NCBI RefSeq assembly: GCF_002994445.1
Contig: NZ_MRZJ01000004.1
Coordinates: 62,001-126,000, forward strand
Reading direction: 5' to 3'
Length of the DNA stretch: 64,000 nt
Source of the DNA: Staphylococcus simulans
Lineage (GTDB): Bacteria; Bacillota; Bacilli; Staphylococcales; Staphylococcaceae
The notes under the pieces were generated by a model, which worked only from the letters and a program-made list of their open reading frames with translations, made no database searches and was not told the origin of the DNA. This document shows, piece after piece, positions 1 through 10,374 of the stretch. A program made the position numbers and the translations under genes. Each line of letters starts with the position of its first letter. Position 1 is the first letter of the stretch.

Positions 1-71
1 TGTCTAAATCAAGTGTATGATAGAGGACAGGAAATTTGAAAAAATGAAAATACACAAAGTGGGTGGACATT

Positions 72-1304
72 GTGTCAGAGAAAATTCATCAACAAGATCA
101 ATCCTATTCAAACAAGATTTTAGCATCATCTATGCTAGGTTTCGGTCTGGAAAATATGGATATTATGTTTTTAGCCTTTGCATTGTCTAGTATTATTAAT
201 GAATTCCATATTTCTTCAGCTGAAGCGGGGTTGATCGCATCAATTACCAACTTCGGAATGTTATTCGGGGGCATTATTTTCGGTGTACTGGCGGATAAAC
301 ACGGCAGAATCCGCATCTTTACGTACACCATCTTTATCTTTGCGGTAGCCACAGCGCTGCTATCTGTCGCACATAATATATACATGGTATATATTTTACG
401 CTTTATTGCCGGTATGGGCGGGGGCGGTGAATTCGGTATCGGGATGGCTTTAGTAGCGGAAGTATTTAAGAAACAAAAACTTGGCCGTGTGTCATCTGTA
501 GTTGCAATCGGAGGACAAATCGGGGCTTTGATTGCGGCACTCTTAGCGGCCGCTATTTTACCGCACTTAGGCTGGAGAGTCTTATTCTTAATAGGTGTCA
601 TTCCTGTGATACTTGCATTCTATATCCGTCGTAATTTAGACGAAACAGAATCATGGAAACAATCTAAAGCAAACCATACATTAGAAAAGAAAGACCATTC
701 GCCGATTGGACTGTTATTTAATACAAAACATATTGCACATACAACCATTGCGCTTACAATCATGTCGAGTGTGCAAGTAGCCGGCTATTTCGGCTTAATG
801 AACTGGCTGCCTTCGATTTTGCAGAAACAACACAATTTAAGTGTCTCTAACTCATCGTTATGGACTATCAGTACTATTATCGGTATGAGTATCGGTATGT
901 TTGCGTTCGGGCAAATATTAGACCGCTTCGGTGCCAAACTTTCCTATACTATTTTCTTAATCGCTTCAGCAGCATCAGTCTTTATCTATGTATTTGCACA
1001 AAGTGCTATTGCTTTATTAATCGGCGGTGCACTTGTCGGCTTCTTCGTCAACGGTATGTTTGCAGGTTATGGCGCTGTTATCAGCAGTTATTATCCGACA
1101 CATATCAGAAGTACCGCAAATAACGTTATCTTTAACATCGGACGTGCATTAGGAGGCTTATCGCCGATTGCGATCGGTTTCTTAATGGACACGTACGGCA
1201 TGACAGCAACCATGATCTTCTTAGCATGCTTATACATGATTTCACTTGTGATGATGTTATCACTTAGAAATATGCCGCTGAGAGGGAGACATGCGACACA
1301 TTAA
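72..1304 (+). CDS. MFS transporter, metabolite:H+ symporter type
   Basis: Polytopic membrane protein of about 410 residues with the 12-helix pattern of the major facilitator superfamily. The motif A loop between helices 2 and 3 reads GVLADKHGRIR. The glycine-rich stretch GMGGGGEFGIGMALVAE and overall layout resemble the aromatic acid/sialic acid:H+ symporter branch, but the substrate cannot be read from sequence. An in-frame GTG lies at 63, but the GGGTGG ribosome binding site is correctly spaced only for the GTG at 72, so I start there. It is monocistronic and closed by a strong bidirectional terminator. Confidence 0.85.
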   Translation: MSEKIHQQDQSYSNKILASSMLGFGLENMDIMFLAFALSSIINEFHISSAEAGLIASITNFGMLFGGIIFGVLADKHGRIRIFTYTIFIFAVATALLSVAHNIYMVYILRFIAGMGGGGEFGIGMALVAEVFKKQKLGRVSSVVAIGGQIGALIAALLAAAILPHLGWRVLFLIGVIPVILAFYIRRNLDETESWKQSKANHTLEKKDHSPIGLLFNTKHIAHTTIALTIMSSVQVAGYFGLMNWLPSILQKQHNLSVSNSSLWTISTIIGMSIGMFAFGQILDRFGAKLSYTIFLIASAASVFIYVFAQSAIALLIGGALVGFFVNGMFAGYGAVISSYYPTHIRSTANNVIFNIGRALGGLSPIAIGFLMDTYGMTATMIFLACLYMISLVMMLSLRNMPLRGRHATH

Positions 1305-1346
1305 TAAGTTTGAAAATCATTTAGGACATAAAAGGGAATAAAACAT

Positions 1347-1396
1347 AAAAAACGTTCTGCCTGCAAATGAAAATTTGCGGACAGAACGTTTTTATA
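1347..1396. terminator. Bidirectional intrinsic terminator
   Basis: Inverted repeat AAAACGTTCTG...CAGAACGTTTT with further pairing inside (CCTGCAAAT / ATTTGCGG), flanked by A-run and T-run. It lies between the convergent MFS gene and the AI-2E family gene and can serve both. Confidence 0.85.
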
Positions 1397-1406
1397 ATTG
1401 AGCACA

Positions 1407-2492
1407 CTAATCTTTTACTTCGCTTTTCGCTTTTAACATAATCTCTTGGCGATATTTAAAGACATTGCGCACTACTGTTTTAATCACTGCGTATAATGGT
1501 ACTGCGACTAAGATTAAGACGAAACCGCCTAAGTTGCCTGCAGCTAAAATGACAATGATGATAGTTAATGGGTGAATGCTTAATGATTTACCCATGACGT
1601 TAGGCGTGATGACATTACCTTCTAATTGTTGTGCAATCAACGTGACCACACAGACCCAAATGAAAGCTGTGGGACTTTGAATGATACCGATAATTGCAGC
1701 CGGTAAGAAGGACATCCATGGTCCTAAGAATGGAATCATATTTGCGACACCTGCAAAGAGGACGAGTAATAATGTATATTCTAAACCGATAATGGTATAA
1801 CCGATATAAAGAATGATACCTAAAATAACACTGACTGTTACTTGGCCTTGAATGTAAGATTGCAGCGTATTGTTAACGTCTTTTAAAAGGTTAGTCACAA
1901 AGATTTTACGATCGCCGTTGAATAACTTTGCAATAGAAGGGATGAATTTTTCATGATCCTTCAGCATATAAATTAAGAAGAACGGCACCATGATTAATAA
2001 GAATAATGTTGAGATAATTTGCGATACAATCGAAATAGAGTTAGACAAGATGTTTGTCACATTATCCCCAAATGATTTCACGACTTTATTGATACGGTCT
2101 GACACATCATTCGGCAATTTGTCCATTTGATCAAGCGCATAAGTTACAATTCCTTGTGCTTCTTTTTGAAGCTGCGGTGCTTGTTGGATTAAACCATTGA
2201 TTTGGTTGGCGATTAAAGGCACAACCACTGTAACTGCGGTCGCAGTCAAACCGATTAAAATGACGAAGATAATCGAAATACTGCCCCAACGCGGTATTTT
2301 ATGTTTTTCTAAGAACTTTTGAAGTGGTAAGAAGACATAAAATAAGAAGCCGCTTAGGATAAATGGTAATAACACAGATTGAATAATAATAATGAACGGT
2401 TCAAATATTACATGTACTTCCATTATCAATTTGATTAATAGAAATAATATGATTAACATGATTCCCGTTCGGAACCATACTTTATTCAGCAT
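1407..2492 (-). CDS. AI-2E family transporter (UPF0118) membrane protein
   Basis: Membrane protein of 361 residues. It has clustered N-terminal helices, a central soluble stretch (about residues 85-150) and a C-terminal helical block with the family-typical PFLGPWMSFLPAAIIG segment and GKSLSIHPLTIII. This is the AI-2E transporter/UPF0118 family (YtvI/YdbI-like), whose members export small solutes or ions; the name does not prove autoinducer transport. ATG start with AGGAGG 9 nt upstream. It stands alone on the minus strand. Confidence 0.85.
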   Translation of the reverse strand: MLNKVWFRTGIMLIILFLLIKLIMEVHVIFEPFIIIIQSVLLPFILSGFLFYVFLPLQKFLEKHKIPRWGSISIIFVILIGLTATAVTVVVPLIANQINGLIQQAPQLQKEAQGIVTYALDQMDKLPNDVSDRINKVVKSFGDNVTNILSNSISIVSQIISTLFLLIMVPFFLIYMLKDHEKFIPSIAKLFNGDRKIFVTNLLKDVNNTLQSYIQGQVTVSVILGIILYIGYTIIGLEYTLLLVLFAGVANMIPFLGPWMSFLPAAIIGIIQSPTAFIWVCVVTLIAQQLEGNVITPNVMGKSLSIHPLTIIIVILAAGNLGGFVLILVAVPLYAVIKTVVRNVFKYRQEIMLKAKSEVKD

Positions 2493-2625
2493 TGTTAGCG
2501 TCCTCCTAAAGAAATAGACTTATACATCATTATAGCTTACTTCATAATGATGAAAAAGGAATAATTTTAACGTAATGTCGATTACGGATTAAGATTATGT
2601 ATTATATTTGTGAAAATATAAGAAA

Positions 2626-2655
2626 AGAGAAAGTACCTTATTTAGTACCTTCTCT
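2626..2655 (-). terminator. Terminator of the agcS gene
   Basis: Inverted repeat AGAGAAAGTAC / GTACCTTCTCT with one mismatch, followed on the minus strand by a T-rich run. It sits just past the stop of the sodium:amino acid symporter. Confidence 0.75.
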
Positions 2656-2663
2656 GATAGATT

Positions 2664-4295
2664 TTAAACTTCTTCTAATTTTCCTTTTACAGGAGGAGGC
2701 GAATCATCAGACATATCTTCACCATCTTCGCTGAAATGTGCTTCTTTCAAACGTTTCGGATAGTCTTCAAGCCAGAAAGTCGCATTTGGTAATTTTTTAG
2801 GGTCTGGATGATAAATCGCAAAGTTCCCAGAACCTTTTTTCTTCATTTGATATTCATAGTCTTTTAAGGCATCTACTGCTGGTCGATGCAGAATCCAGAT
2901 TGCGATAATATTGAGCCATGCCATCATACCTACACCTAAGTCGCCCATACTCCAAGCTACATCTGCAGTTTTAATCGAACCGTAGAATGCCGCAAAGATT
3001 AATGCAATTCGTGCAACATTAATCCAAATTTTTGAAGTGAAGACAGAACTGTTTCGTGTCATGTAGGCAATATTTGTTTCTGCGATGTAGTAATAGGCAA
3101 GTATTGTTGTAAAGGCAAAGAAGAATAACGCAATCGCAATGAAGTAAGAACCAAAGCCTGAGAATGCAGGATCAAAGTGATAGCTTCCGCCTTGAAGGGC
3201 TTTATCGATACCTGCTTGTGCATACATGGCAGTACCTGAATAGTCTTTTGTACCGTCCGCACTTTGTACGAAAATACCATTATCTTTAATTAATTTCGGA
3301 ATACCGCCAGGCCCTACTTCACCATTAGTTGTGTTGTAAGTACCTGAGATTAAAATGATTAAAGCTGTCGCAGTACATACGAATAATGTATCGACATAGA
3401 CTGAGAAGGATTGAACTAAACCTTGTTTTGCCGGATGCGATACTTCTGCAGCAGAAGCTGCGTGCGGTCCAGTCCCTTGACCAGCTTCGTTAGAATATAA
3501 ACCACGTTTTACACCGATTTCAATCATTGCCCCAAAGATACCTCCGAATGCGGCTTGCATTCCAAAAGCCGATTTGAAGATTAATACGAATAGGGCAGGG
3601 ACAGCTTGAATATTAATCACAATAATAAAGACTGCCATCAAGATATAAAGAATAGCCATAAATGGTACGACAGCTGTCGCAACATTTGCGATCCATTTAA
3701 CACCGCCGAAGATAATCAAAGCTAAGATAACTGCGATGGTAATCGCAATGACCCAATTCGGAATTTGGAAAGCGTTGTTCATAGAGCTTGCAATCGCATT
3801 AGACTGCACACCCGGTAATAATAAACCAACGGAAATAACTGTTACAACCGCAAAGATCAAGCCGTAGATTTTACCCAGTTTGCCTTTAATACCATATTCG
3901 ATATAGTAAGCAGGCCCACCGCGGTATTCGCCTTTTTCTTCACGTTTGAAGATTTGACCTAAAGTGGATTCGATAAATGCACTGCTTGCCCCTAAGAATG
4001 CAGTGACCCACATCCAAAATACGGCACCAGGTCCCCCGATAAAGATAGCTGTTGATACACCGACAATGTTACCAGTCCCGACACGCCCGGCTAACGAGAG
4101 TGCAATGGCTTGGAAACTTGAGATACCAGTAGGTGATTTCTCCCCATGAAACATCAGTCGGATCATTTCTTTAAAATGCCTGACTTGGAAGAATTTCATC
4201 ATCAATGAAAATAAAATTCCAGTAATCAATAAACCATAAACGAGCGGTTTACTCCACACAACCTCATTAAACCAAGCTACAAAACTTTCTAGCAT
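2664..4295 (-). CDS. Sodium:alanine/glycine symporter (AgcS family)
   Basis: A 543-residue polytopic protein of the alanine or glycine:cation symporter family (AgcS/AlsT). Family hallmarks are LAGRVGTGNIVGVSTAI near residue 70 and the GLYSNEAGQGTGPHAAS block near residue 270, which lines the sodium/substrate site. The C-terminus extends into a charged cytoplasmic tail (about residues 495-543) rich in D/E/K. ATG start preceded by AAGGGGGAAA. A cre-like site lies 30 bp upstream, suggesting CcpA control. Known family substrates are alanine, glycine or glutamine; the sequence does not decide between them. Confidence 0.9.
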   Translation of the reverse strand: MLESFVAWFNEVVWSKPLVYGLLITGILFSLMMKFFQVRHFKEMIRLMFHGEKSPTGISSFQAIALSLAGRVGTGNIVGVSTAIFIGGPGAVFWMWVTAFLGASSAFIESTLGQIFKREEKGEYRGGPAYYIEYGIKGKLGKIYGLIFAVVTVISVGLLLPGVQSNAIASSMNNAFQIPNWVIAITIAVILALIIFGGVKWIANVATAVVPFMAILYILMAVFIIVINIQAVPALFVLIFKSAFGMQAAFGGIFGAMIEIGVKRGLYSNEAGQGTGPHAASAAEVSHPAKQGLVQSFSVYVDTLFVCTATALIILISGTYNTTNGEVGPGGIPKLIKDNGIFVQSADGTKDYSGTAMYAQAGIDKALQGGSYHFDPAFSGFGSYFIAIALFFFAFTTILAYYYIAETNIAYMTRNSSVFTSKIWINVARIALIFAAFYGSIKTADVAWSMGDLGVGMMAWLNIIAIWILHRPAVDALKDYEYQMKKKGSGNFAIYHPDPKKLPNATFWLEDYPKRLKEAHFSEDGEDMSDDSPPPVKGKLEEV

Positions 4296-4599
4296 AATGA
4301 TTTCCCCCTTATAAAGCGAACAAAAGAAAACGCTTACATTTTACCCCTAAAAAATAAGCTGTCCTTGTCAACTTCTGTATGTGTTTCGACATGCGTTAGT
4401 TACAGTGATTTTTTATAATTATACTGTGGCTAAAGATTCCGTGCAACAGTTTTAATAAAATTAATGATTGAATTTAATAATTAAAACCTAATTGGATTAA
4501 TCGGAATAACGCATTGAACGTAGATAGAGTCTGGGTTAATACAAAATCCGTGTAAAAATTGTTAAAATGAAAATATGACAAAAATGAGGAGAGAGTATT
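4296..4599. other. Divergent intergenic region, agcS / esterase
   Basis: Contains the agcS leader with its cre-like site. A minus-strand TTGACA lies at 4366-4371, with no well-spaced -10. On the plus strand a weak TAAAAT precedes the esterase ribosome binding site. No ORF or structured RNA was seen. Confidence 0.5.
4325..4338 (-). promoter_or_regulatory. cre (CcpA) site upstream of agcS
   Basis: The minus strand reads TGTAAGCGTTTTCT, 13 of 14 matches to the cre consensus TGWAANCGNTNWCA. It lies 30 bp before the agcS start, a position expected for CcpA repression. Confidence 0.6.
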
Positions 4600-5334
4600 G
4601 TGACAGAATTAAAAGCAGGTACCATTAATAAAACTATTTTTCACAGTGATATCTTAGAACGTGATATTACGTTATCGATATATTTACCTGAAAATTACAC
4701 GCCTTTGTTTAAATATAAAGTTGTTTTTTGTTTTGACGGCTTGGATTTCTTTCGTTTCGGACAAATCCATCGTGCCTATGAACGTTTAAGAAAAAATGAA
4801 AAAGTCGAACGTGCTATTATTATCGGATTCCATTATGAAACGGTAGATAAACGCAGAGAAGAATTTTCACCTGACGGCAGCCGTTCTCCATTAACAGTGA
4901 AGGCAATGGGACAAGAAATTCTGCCGTATATCGATAAAACCTTCCCGACTTTCAAAGTCGCAAGCGGACGTATTTTATTAGGGGACAGCTTAGCAGGTTC
5001 GATTGCATTGATGACTGCATTATCTTATCCGCGCTTGTTTAATCAAGTCGGCATGTTCAGTCCGATGTTCAATGAAGTAGTGGATTTGCTCGCAAACCGC
5101 TGTCAATTTATTGATCAGTTGAATGTATGGCAAGCAGTCGGTAAAGAAGAAATTGATTTTGCGCTGCCGACAACAGGGGAACGTGCTGATTTCTTAACGC
5201 CGAATAGAGAACTTAAAGCATTATTTGAACAGCTTCAAGTCACACATCATTATGAAGAGTTTGATGGGGGACATCGTTGGAAATACTGGAAAAAATTAAT
5301 GGAACCTTTATTATTATATTTCTTGGCAGAATAG
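4600..5334 (+). CDS. Putative esterase, alpha/beta hydrolase (YjcH-like)
   Basis: A 244-residue cytoplasmic alpha/beta hydrolase of the esterase D/enterochelin-esterase type. The nucleophile elbow is GDSLAGS (about residues 127-133), a candidate catalytic acid lies in the C-terminal half, and the terminal histidine is in GGHRWKYW. GTG start with GAGGAGAG upstream. It is followed by a YjcG-type 2H phosphoesterase, the same neighbour order as yjcH/yjcG in Bacillus. The physiological substrate is unknown. Confidence 0.8.
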   Translation: MTELKAGTINKTIFHSDILERDITLSIYLPENYTPLFKYKVVFCFDGLDFFRFGQIHRAYERLRKNEKVERAIIIGFHYETVDKRREEFSPDGSRSPLTVKAMGQEILPYIDKTFPTFKVASGRILLGDSLAGSIALMTALSYPRLFNQVGMFSPMFNEVVDLLANRCQFIDQLNVWQAVGKEEIDFALPTTGERADFLTPNRELKALFEQLQVTHHYEEFDGGHRWKYWKKLMEPLLLYFLAE

Positions 5335-5390
5335 ATTATTCAGTTAATTCTGTAAAGTTTTGGTTTTTGGTAACGATTTCATTCAATATT

Positions 5391-5399
5391 TGCTATAAT
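5391..5399 (+). promoter_or_regulatory. Extended -10 promoter of the YjcG-like gene
   Basis: TGCTATAAT matches an extended -10 (TGnTATAAT) without a good -35. It is 32 bp upstream of the start codon and suggests the gene can be transcribed apart from the upstream esterase. Confidence 0.5.
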
Positions 5400-5430
5400 G
5401 GCCATATAGTTCAATTAAGGAGGAATTCAA

Positions 5431-5940
5431 ATGATTTTAGGGTTAGCATTAATTCCATCAAAAACGTTCCGTGAAAAAATTGATGCATATCGTAAACGTT
5501 ACGACGAACGCTATGCACAAATTCCGCCTCATATCACAATCAAAGATTCATTTGAGGTAGAAGAAGGAGATTTAGATAAAGTAAAAGAAGAAATCAAATC
5601 ACGTATCGAAGGTATTGAACCACTATACATTCATGCGACAAAAGCTTCTAACTTTGCGCCTGTGAATAATGTGATTTATTTCAAAGTTGAAAAAACACCA
5701 GAATTAGAAGAATTGAATGATCGTTTCAACAACGGTGATTTCCATGGCCAACCAGAACACTCATTTGTTCCGCATTTTACAATTGCTCAAGGTTTAACAA
5801 GCCAAGAATTCGAAGATATCTTCGGCCAAGTTAAACTGGCTGGTATTGACTATGAAGAAACAATCAGTGCATTAACATTGATGAAATACGACGATGAAGA
5901 AGAAAAATGGGTGGAAATCGACACATTCAATTTTAAATAA
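5431..5940 (+). CDS. YjcG family 2'-5' RNA ligase-like 2H phosphoesterase
   Basis: A 169-residue protein with the two H-x-T/S motifs of the 2H phosphoesterase superfamily: PHITIKDS (about residue 34) and PHFTIAQG (about residue 115). The family (UPF0477/YjcG) is conserved in Bacillales; members of the superfamily act on cyclic phosphodiesters or 2'-5' bonds in RNA, but no specific role is established from sequence. AAGGAGGA lies 7-8 nt before the ATG. Confidence 0.85.
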   Translation: MILGLALIPSKTFREKIDAYRKRYDERYAQIPPHITIKDSFEVEEGDLDKVKEEIKSRIEGIEPLYIHATKASNFAPVNNVIYFKVEKTPELEELNDRFNNGDFHGQPEHSFVPHFTIAQGLTSQEFEDIFGQVKLAGIDYEETISALTLMKYDDEEEKWVEIDTFNFK

Positions 5941-6086
5941 TACGCATCAGCATTAGACGTGATGTAGTTCATACAAGAAAAGTACGAGGCTGAGACATTG
6001 TGCATGTGAGGGCAGCGATAAACTAAGTATTCACTACCATTATCTTCAATGTCTTAACCTCTTGCTTTTAAATACATATATGATAA

Positions 6087-6126
6087 AAGGCAACCACTTC
6101 CATACATAAACGGAAATGGTTGCCTT
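6087..6126 (-). terminator. Terminator of the ugtP-ltaA operon
   Basis: Long stem AAGGCAACCACTTCC / GGAAATGGTTGCCTT with a short loop; on the minus strand it is followed by TTTATCATAT. It lies about 25 bp past the ltaA stop. Confidence 0.75.
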
Positions 6127-6150
6127 ATTTATTATACTTTCTATACAAGT

Positions 6151-7350
6151 TTAAGCTTGTGTTTGTTTTGATATTCGCAAGAAGTAAATTCCGTAGAATA
6201 CAGCTAAGAAAACAAAGACGCCGCCTGAGAAATAGAAAGTCATATTCAAATTGTTGGTGAATTGGTATAACATACCGCCGATTAATGGTCCGATCATTGC
6301 ACCGACACCTTGGATACTGTTGAAAACACCCCATGTTTCTTCTTGTTCATCTTTCTTAATGAACTTGCTCATAAAGGTGTTCCAAGCAGGCAGCAAGAAC
6401 CCATACATTAAACCGATGAACAGTGCTACACCCCATACGACATAAATTTGTGTAATGATAGATAAGCTGAATATCGCAAGTGTGTACAAGATAAAACCGG
6501 TAAAGATGGCACTGTACATGAATTTTCTGCCATGATGGTCGATGATTTTAGATAAAAACAGCATTGAAATGGCACAACCGACACCGCCGATAATTAAAGC
6601 AGCGGTATATTCTACCATGCTGACTTTAACGACTTTTGTTGCATAAGTCGGCAAAATAGGGACCAATGCACTGATAGATGCACCTTGCAAGATAATACCT
6701 GGGAAGAGTACACCGTTGGAATGAGCTACACGTTTAATTTGTGCAAGCTGTTCTTTTAGACGGCGTGTTTTGTAGTTGGTTAAACGGATTTTTACGAAGT
6801 AGTAAAGTATCCATGCAAATAACACTACAAGTGCCATTAAGAATGTGAAATGCGTCGGATGGACTTTCACAATCAGCAGCATGCCGATCATCCCTGCAAG
6901 TAAACCAAAGAGCCATGAGAAATAGACATGGCCCATTTGTTTACCGCGTGATTCGTCTCTGACACTAGAGAGCATAATGACCCAAATCGGACTCGAAGCA
7001 ACCCCTAATAAGATTGCACTTAAAATCAAGACGATGGGATTATATGGGAACCAAATGACTAAGAATAAACTGCCGAAAGCAAGCAAGAAGCCGAGTGTTA
7101 AGACCGGCTTCGCTCCAAAGCGTTTCAATAAGAAACCGACAACAAAGTTCGTTGCCGCATCAGAAATATAATGAATAGAAACTGCCGCAGACGTCACACC
7201 GACTGCTACGGAGGATACCGTAGGCAAGAAAGGCAAGTAGCCGAGTACAAACATACCGCGCGCAAATTCCATAAAGAATAAGATAAACAACATAATTATG
7301 AAATTACGTTTATAGTTATTGTTGGATTTACTTGAGGAAGAGCTTTGCAT
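6151..7350 (-). CDS. ltaA: Glycolipid permease LtaA (lipoteichoic acid anchor flippase)
   Basis: An MFS protein of about 399 residues whose sequence and position downstream of ugtP match staphylococcal LtaA, which moves diglucosyl-diacylglycerol to the outer leaflet as the anchor for lipoteichoic acid. Typical stretches are [23 protein letters not shown] and [19 protein letters not shown] longer ORF reaches 7395, but GGAAAGG is correctly spaced only for the ATG at 7350. That leaves a 23-bp overlap with ugtP and implies translational coupling. Confidence 0.9.
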   Translation of the reverse strand: MQSSSSSKSNNNYKRNFIIMLFILFFMEFARGMFVLGYLPFLPTVSSVAVGVTSAAVSIHYISDAATNFVVGFLLKRFGAKPVLTLGFLLAFGSLFLVIWFPYNPIVLILSAILLGVASSPIWVIMLSSVRDESRGKQMGHVYFSWLFGLLAGMIGMLLIVKVHPTHFTFLMALVVLFAWILYYFVKIRLTNYKTRRLKEQLAQIKRVAHSNGVLFPGIILQGASISALVPILPTYATKVVKVSMVEYTAALIIGGVGCAISMLFLSKIIDHHGRKFMYSAIFTGFILYTLAIFSLSIITQIYVVWGVALFIGLMYGFLLPAWNTFMSKFIKKDEQEETWGVFNSIQGVGAMIGPLIGGMLYQFTNNLNMTFYFSGGVFVFLAVFYGIYFLRISKQTQA

Positions 7351-8503
7351 ATAATGGTACCTTTCCATAAATTTCTTCAGCTTGTGAAGATTCATCTAAT
7401 AGATGTAAAAGGTCTCGGCATAATTTATAGGTAGGGTACTTGACTTTCAATTCTTGCATACGTGCTGACATCGCTTTTAACGCTGTTTCATCTTGTGTCA
7501 GTGAAGTAATCAAAGCAATGGCTTCTTCTGTCGTATCAGCCACTTTACCCATACCTTTAGCTTCAAAGTAATAGGCATTTTCAAGTTCTTGGCCAGGTGC
7601 AGGGTCTAAGAAAATCATAGGAACTCTGCGTGCTAAAGCTTCTGAAATTGTAATGCCGCCTGGTTTGGTTACCATTAAGTCAGCAGAAGCCATCCATTCG
7701 TTCATATGATGTGTATAACCTAAGATTAAGACATTTTTGTTTGTCTTGAATTGATATTTCAAGCTGCGTCTTAATTCTTTGTTTTTGCCGCAAACCATGA
7801 CAACTTGCGTTTCAGGCGAGCGCTCTAAAATATCTGAAATCATTGCTTCAAATCCTTTAGATACACCAAAAGCACCTGCAGACATTAAAATAGTCGGACG
7901 GTTAGGATCTAAATGATTTTTACGCATCCAAGCTGCTTTATCAATATCTTCATCAAATTGTTCTGAAATAGGAATACCTGTAACTTTTATAATATCTTGT
8001 GGTACGCCGATAGCTTTAAATTCTTGCTTCAAATCTTCTGTAGCGACATAGTAACGTGAAGAGTGGGGTGTGACCCAGTTTTTATGTAAGCGATAATCTG
8101 TCATTACCGTCGCAATCGGAATGTTCATATTAAATTGTTCGGTTAATACTGACATGACTGGTGTCGGGAATGTCAGCAATATCAAATCCGGTTTTTCTTT
8201 TATCAACAAATTAATCAGTTTGTTCAGACCGTAATATTTGTAAAAGCATTTATCAATGTCTTGTGGGCGGCTATAATAAAAACGCTTGTATGAATTTCTG
8301 AAATACTTAAAACTATTGATATAATATTTCTTGCAAATGGAAGTCAAAATAGGATGTGCTTCTAAAAACAAATCATGCTCAATCACAGAAAGATGTTTGA
8401 GATTCATTTCATTTAATTGATTCACAACGCTATTGGTCACCTGCAAATGGCCGTTCCCGAAAGAACCTGTAATTATCAATATCTTCTTATTTTGAGTAAC
8501 CAT
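7328..8503 (-). CDS. ugtP: Processive diacylglycerol beta-glucosyltransferase UgtP (YpfP)
   Basis: A 391-residue GT28-type glycosyltransferase closely matching staphylococcal UgtP/YpfP. It transfers two glucose units from UDP-glucose to diacylglycerol, making the glycolipid anchor of lipoteichoic acid. The N-terminal MGDG-synthase domain begins [16 protein letters not shown]; the C-terminal nucleotide-sugar site includes [15 protein letters not shown]. An in-frame GTG at 8515 abuts the GGAGG, so the ATG at 8503, spaced 12 nt, is the start. Operon with ltaA. UDP-glucose supply depends on phosphoglucomutase, encoded at 46 kb in this window. Confidence 0.93.
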   Translation of the reverse strand: MVTQNKKILIITGSFGNGHLQVTNSVVNQLNEMNLKHLSVIEHDLFLEAHPILTSICKKYYINSFKYFRNSYKRFYYSRPQDIDKCFYKYYGLNKLINLLIKEKPDLILLTFPTPVMSVLTEQFNMNIPIATVMTDYRLHKNWVTPHSSRYYVATEDLKQEFKAIGVPQDIIKVTGIPISEQFDEDIDKAAWMRKNHLDPNRPTILMSAGAFGVSKGFEAMISDILERSPETQVVMVCGKNKELRRSLKYQFKTNKNVLILGYTHHMNEWMASADLMVTKPGGITISEALARRVPMIFLDPAPGQELENAYYFEAKGMGKVADTTEEAIALITSLTQDETALKAMSARMQELKVKYPTYKLCRDLLHLLDESSQAEEIYGKVPLYAKLFLK

Positions 8504-8635
8504 GAAAGCAGCCACCCTCCAGTTAGTAGATTTAATGTTACCTATTTGAACGCAATTGTTTTAGTACAACTGCTTTGCCTACAGTTTAACGTATGTTGCA
8601 TTTATATTAAATAGTATTGACGCTAACATCACTGA

Positions 8636-8644
8636 ATTATAACA
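8636..8644 (-). promoter_or_regulatory. Candidate extended -10 promoter of ugtP-ltaA
   Basis: The minus strand reads TGTTATAAT, an extended -10 hexamer with a poor -35, about 130 bp upstream of ugtP. Confidence 0.4.
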
Positions 8645-8827
8645 CTTATTAACACACTATAAAAATATTTTCATACTATCTTAACATTTATCACAAAAAT
8701 TAAAGTTAGGCATTATCTATTTCTATAGCCTAAACCTGATATGCTAAACTTGAAAAAACAAATTGCAATGGTGCTGTTGATATAATTATCAATGAGAAAA
8801 CGATACAATAGAAAATGAGTTTTCGTA

Positions 8828-8856
8828 TTTAGATTTCTGAAGGAAAAATGTATAAT
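8828..8856 (+). promoter_or_regulatory. Promoter of murE
   Basis: TTTAGA (8828-8833), a 17-nt spacer, then a perfect TATAAT (8851-8856). It lies 33 bp upstream of the murE GTG start. Confidence 0.6.
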
Positions 8857-8889
8857 ATTATAGTATTGGACTAAGAAGGGGCGATCGAT

Positions 8890-10374
8890 GTGAAAGCGAA
8901 CGAATTGTTCGAAAAGATAAAATCGAAACAAGTGCTTGGCAGTTTAGACAGAGAAATTAATGATGTAACAACAGATTCTCGTACTGCAAAAGAAGGCAGT
9001 ATCTTTGTAGCATCTAAAGGTTATACAGTAGACAGTCATAAATTCTGCCAAGATGTCGTAAATCAAGGATGCAAAGTGATTGTAGTAGAACGCAAACAAG
9101 ACTTGCAAGGAGATGTGACACAAGTGGTGGTGCCGCATACAAGACGTGTGGCAAGTTTAATTGTACATAAGCTGTATCACTATCCGAGCGAGCAATTAGT
9201 CACATATGGTGTGACAGGAACCAACGGCAAAACATCTATTGCGACGATGATTCATTTAATCCACCGCAAACTCGGCAAAGGCAGTGCTTATTTAGGTACA
9301 AACGGCTACCAAATTAATGAAACTGTCACAAAAGGCGAGAATACGACGCCTGAAACAGTGACATTGACTAAAAAGGTGCATGAAGCGGTTGAAGCGGGTG
9401 CAGAAGCAATGACGTTAGAAGTCTCAAGCCACGGTTTAGCTTTAGGACGCTTAAGCGGTGTTGAATTCGACGTCGCAATCTTTTCAAATTTAACGCAAGA
9501 CCACTTAGATTTCCACGGTACAATGGAAGCTTATGGTCATGCCAAATCTTTATTATTCAGTCAGCTTGGCGAAGATTTAAGCAAAGAAAAATATGCGATT
9601 GTCAACGAAGATGACGATTTCTCAGAATATCTTAAAAGTGTAACGCCTTATGAAGTCTTTACGTATGGTATTCACAGACCTGCGCAATTCAAAGTAGAAC
9701 ATATCAAAGAGTCGTTAACAGGCGCAACATTTGATTTTGTGACACCTGACGGTACTTTCCATGTGGAATCGCCTTATGTAGGGCAATTTAATATTTCCAA
9801 TATTATGGCAGCCATGACAGCGGTTTGGAGTAAAGGTACGCCTATGCAGGATATTGTTAATGTGGTCAGTCAATTAGACCCTGTAGAAGGACGTTTAGAA
9901 GTATTAGATCCATCATTGCCGATTGACTTGATTATCGATTATGCACACACAACTGACGGCATTGAAAAGCTGATTGATGCAGTGAAACCTTTTGTGAAAC
10001 AAAAATTAATCTTTTTAATCGGTATGGCAGGTGAACGTGATTTGACGAAAACACCTGAAATGGGCAAACAAGCATGCCGTGCAGATTATGTTATTTTCAC
10101 GCCTGACAATCCAGCCAATGATGACCCTAAAATGCTGACGGCTGAACTTGCAAAAGGTGCAACACATGATAATTATGTAGAATTTACAGATCGTGCTGAA
10201 GGTATCCGCCATGCGATTGAAGTCGCAGAACCAGGCGATACAGTGGTATTAGCTTCTAAAGGCCGCGAACCTTATCAAATCATGCCGGGACATGTTAAAG
10301 TACCGCACCGTGATGATTTAATCGGTTTAGAAGCAGCATACAAGAAATTCGGAGGTGGCCCTTCTGAAGATTAG
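8890..10374 (+). CDS. murE: UDP-N-acetylmuramoyl-tripeptide synthetase, L-lysine-adding
   Basis: A 494-residue Mur ligase that adds the third residue of the peptidoglycan stem peptide to UDP-MurNAc-L-Ala-D-Glu in the cytoplasm. The ATP loop [10 protein letters not shown] lies near residue 110 and the central domain has [11 protein letters not shown]. The specificity motif near residue 404 is DNPA, the L-lysine form seen in staphylococci (diaminopimelate enzymes have DNPR). GTG start; the overlapping ATG would stop at once. The stop overlaps the next small gene by 20 bp. Confidence 0.97.
   Translation: MKANELFEKIKSKQVLGSLDREINDVTTDSRTAKEGSIFVASKGYTVDSHKFCQDVVNQGCKVIVVERKQDLQGDVTQVVVPHTRRVASLIVHKLYHYPSEQLVTYGVTGTNGKTSIATMIHLIHRKLGKGSAYLGTNGYQINETVTKGENTTPETVTLTKKVHEAVEAGAEAMTLEVSSHGLALGRLSGVEFDVAIFSNLTQDHLDFHGTMEAYGHAKSLLFSQLGEDLSKEKYAIVNEDDDFSEYLKSVTPYEVFTYGIHRPAQFKVEHIKESLTGATFDFVTPDGTFHVESPYVGQFNISNIMAAMTAVWSKGTPMQDIVNVVSQLDPVEGRLEVLDPSLPIDLIIDYAHTTDGIEKLIDAVKPFVKQKLIFLIGMAGERDLTKTPEMGKQACRADYVIFTPDNPANDDPKMLTAELAKGATHDNYVEFTDRAEGIRHAIEVAEPGDTVVLASKGREPYQIMPGHVKVPHRDDLIGLEAAYKKFGGGPSED

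Larger units (their letters stand above)
8504..8889. other. Divergent ugtP / murE intergenic region
   Basis: AT-rich spacer of 386 bp between divergent genes. It carries one candidate promoter for each direction (listed separately). I see no terminator, repeat or credible small gene in it. Confidence 0.5.

Noticed and set aside
104-601. Minus-strand ORF of 165 codons inside the MFS gene
   Set aside because: Antisense shadow of a membrane protein gene, with proline-rich composition and no start signals.
4338-4371. TTGACA with downstream TAAAAT as the agcS promoter
   Set aside because: The 22-nt spacing is too long for a standard sigma-A promoter.
5985-5999. GAGGCTGAGACATTG resembling the common staphylococcal GAGGCTGGGACA hairpin repeat
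   Set aside because: Only one arm is present and no complementary half follows, so it is not a convincing repeat element.
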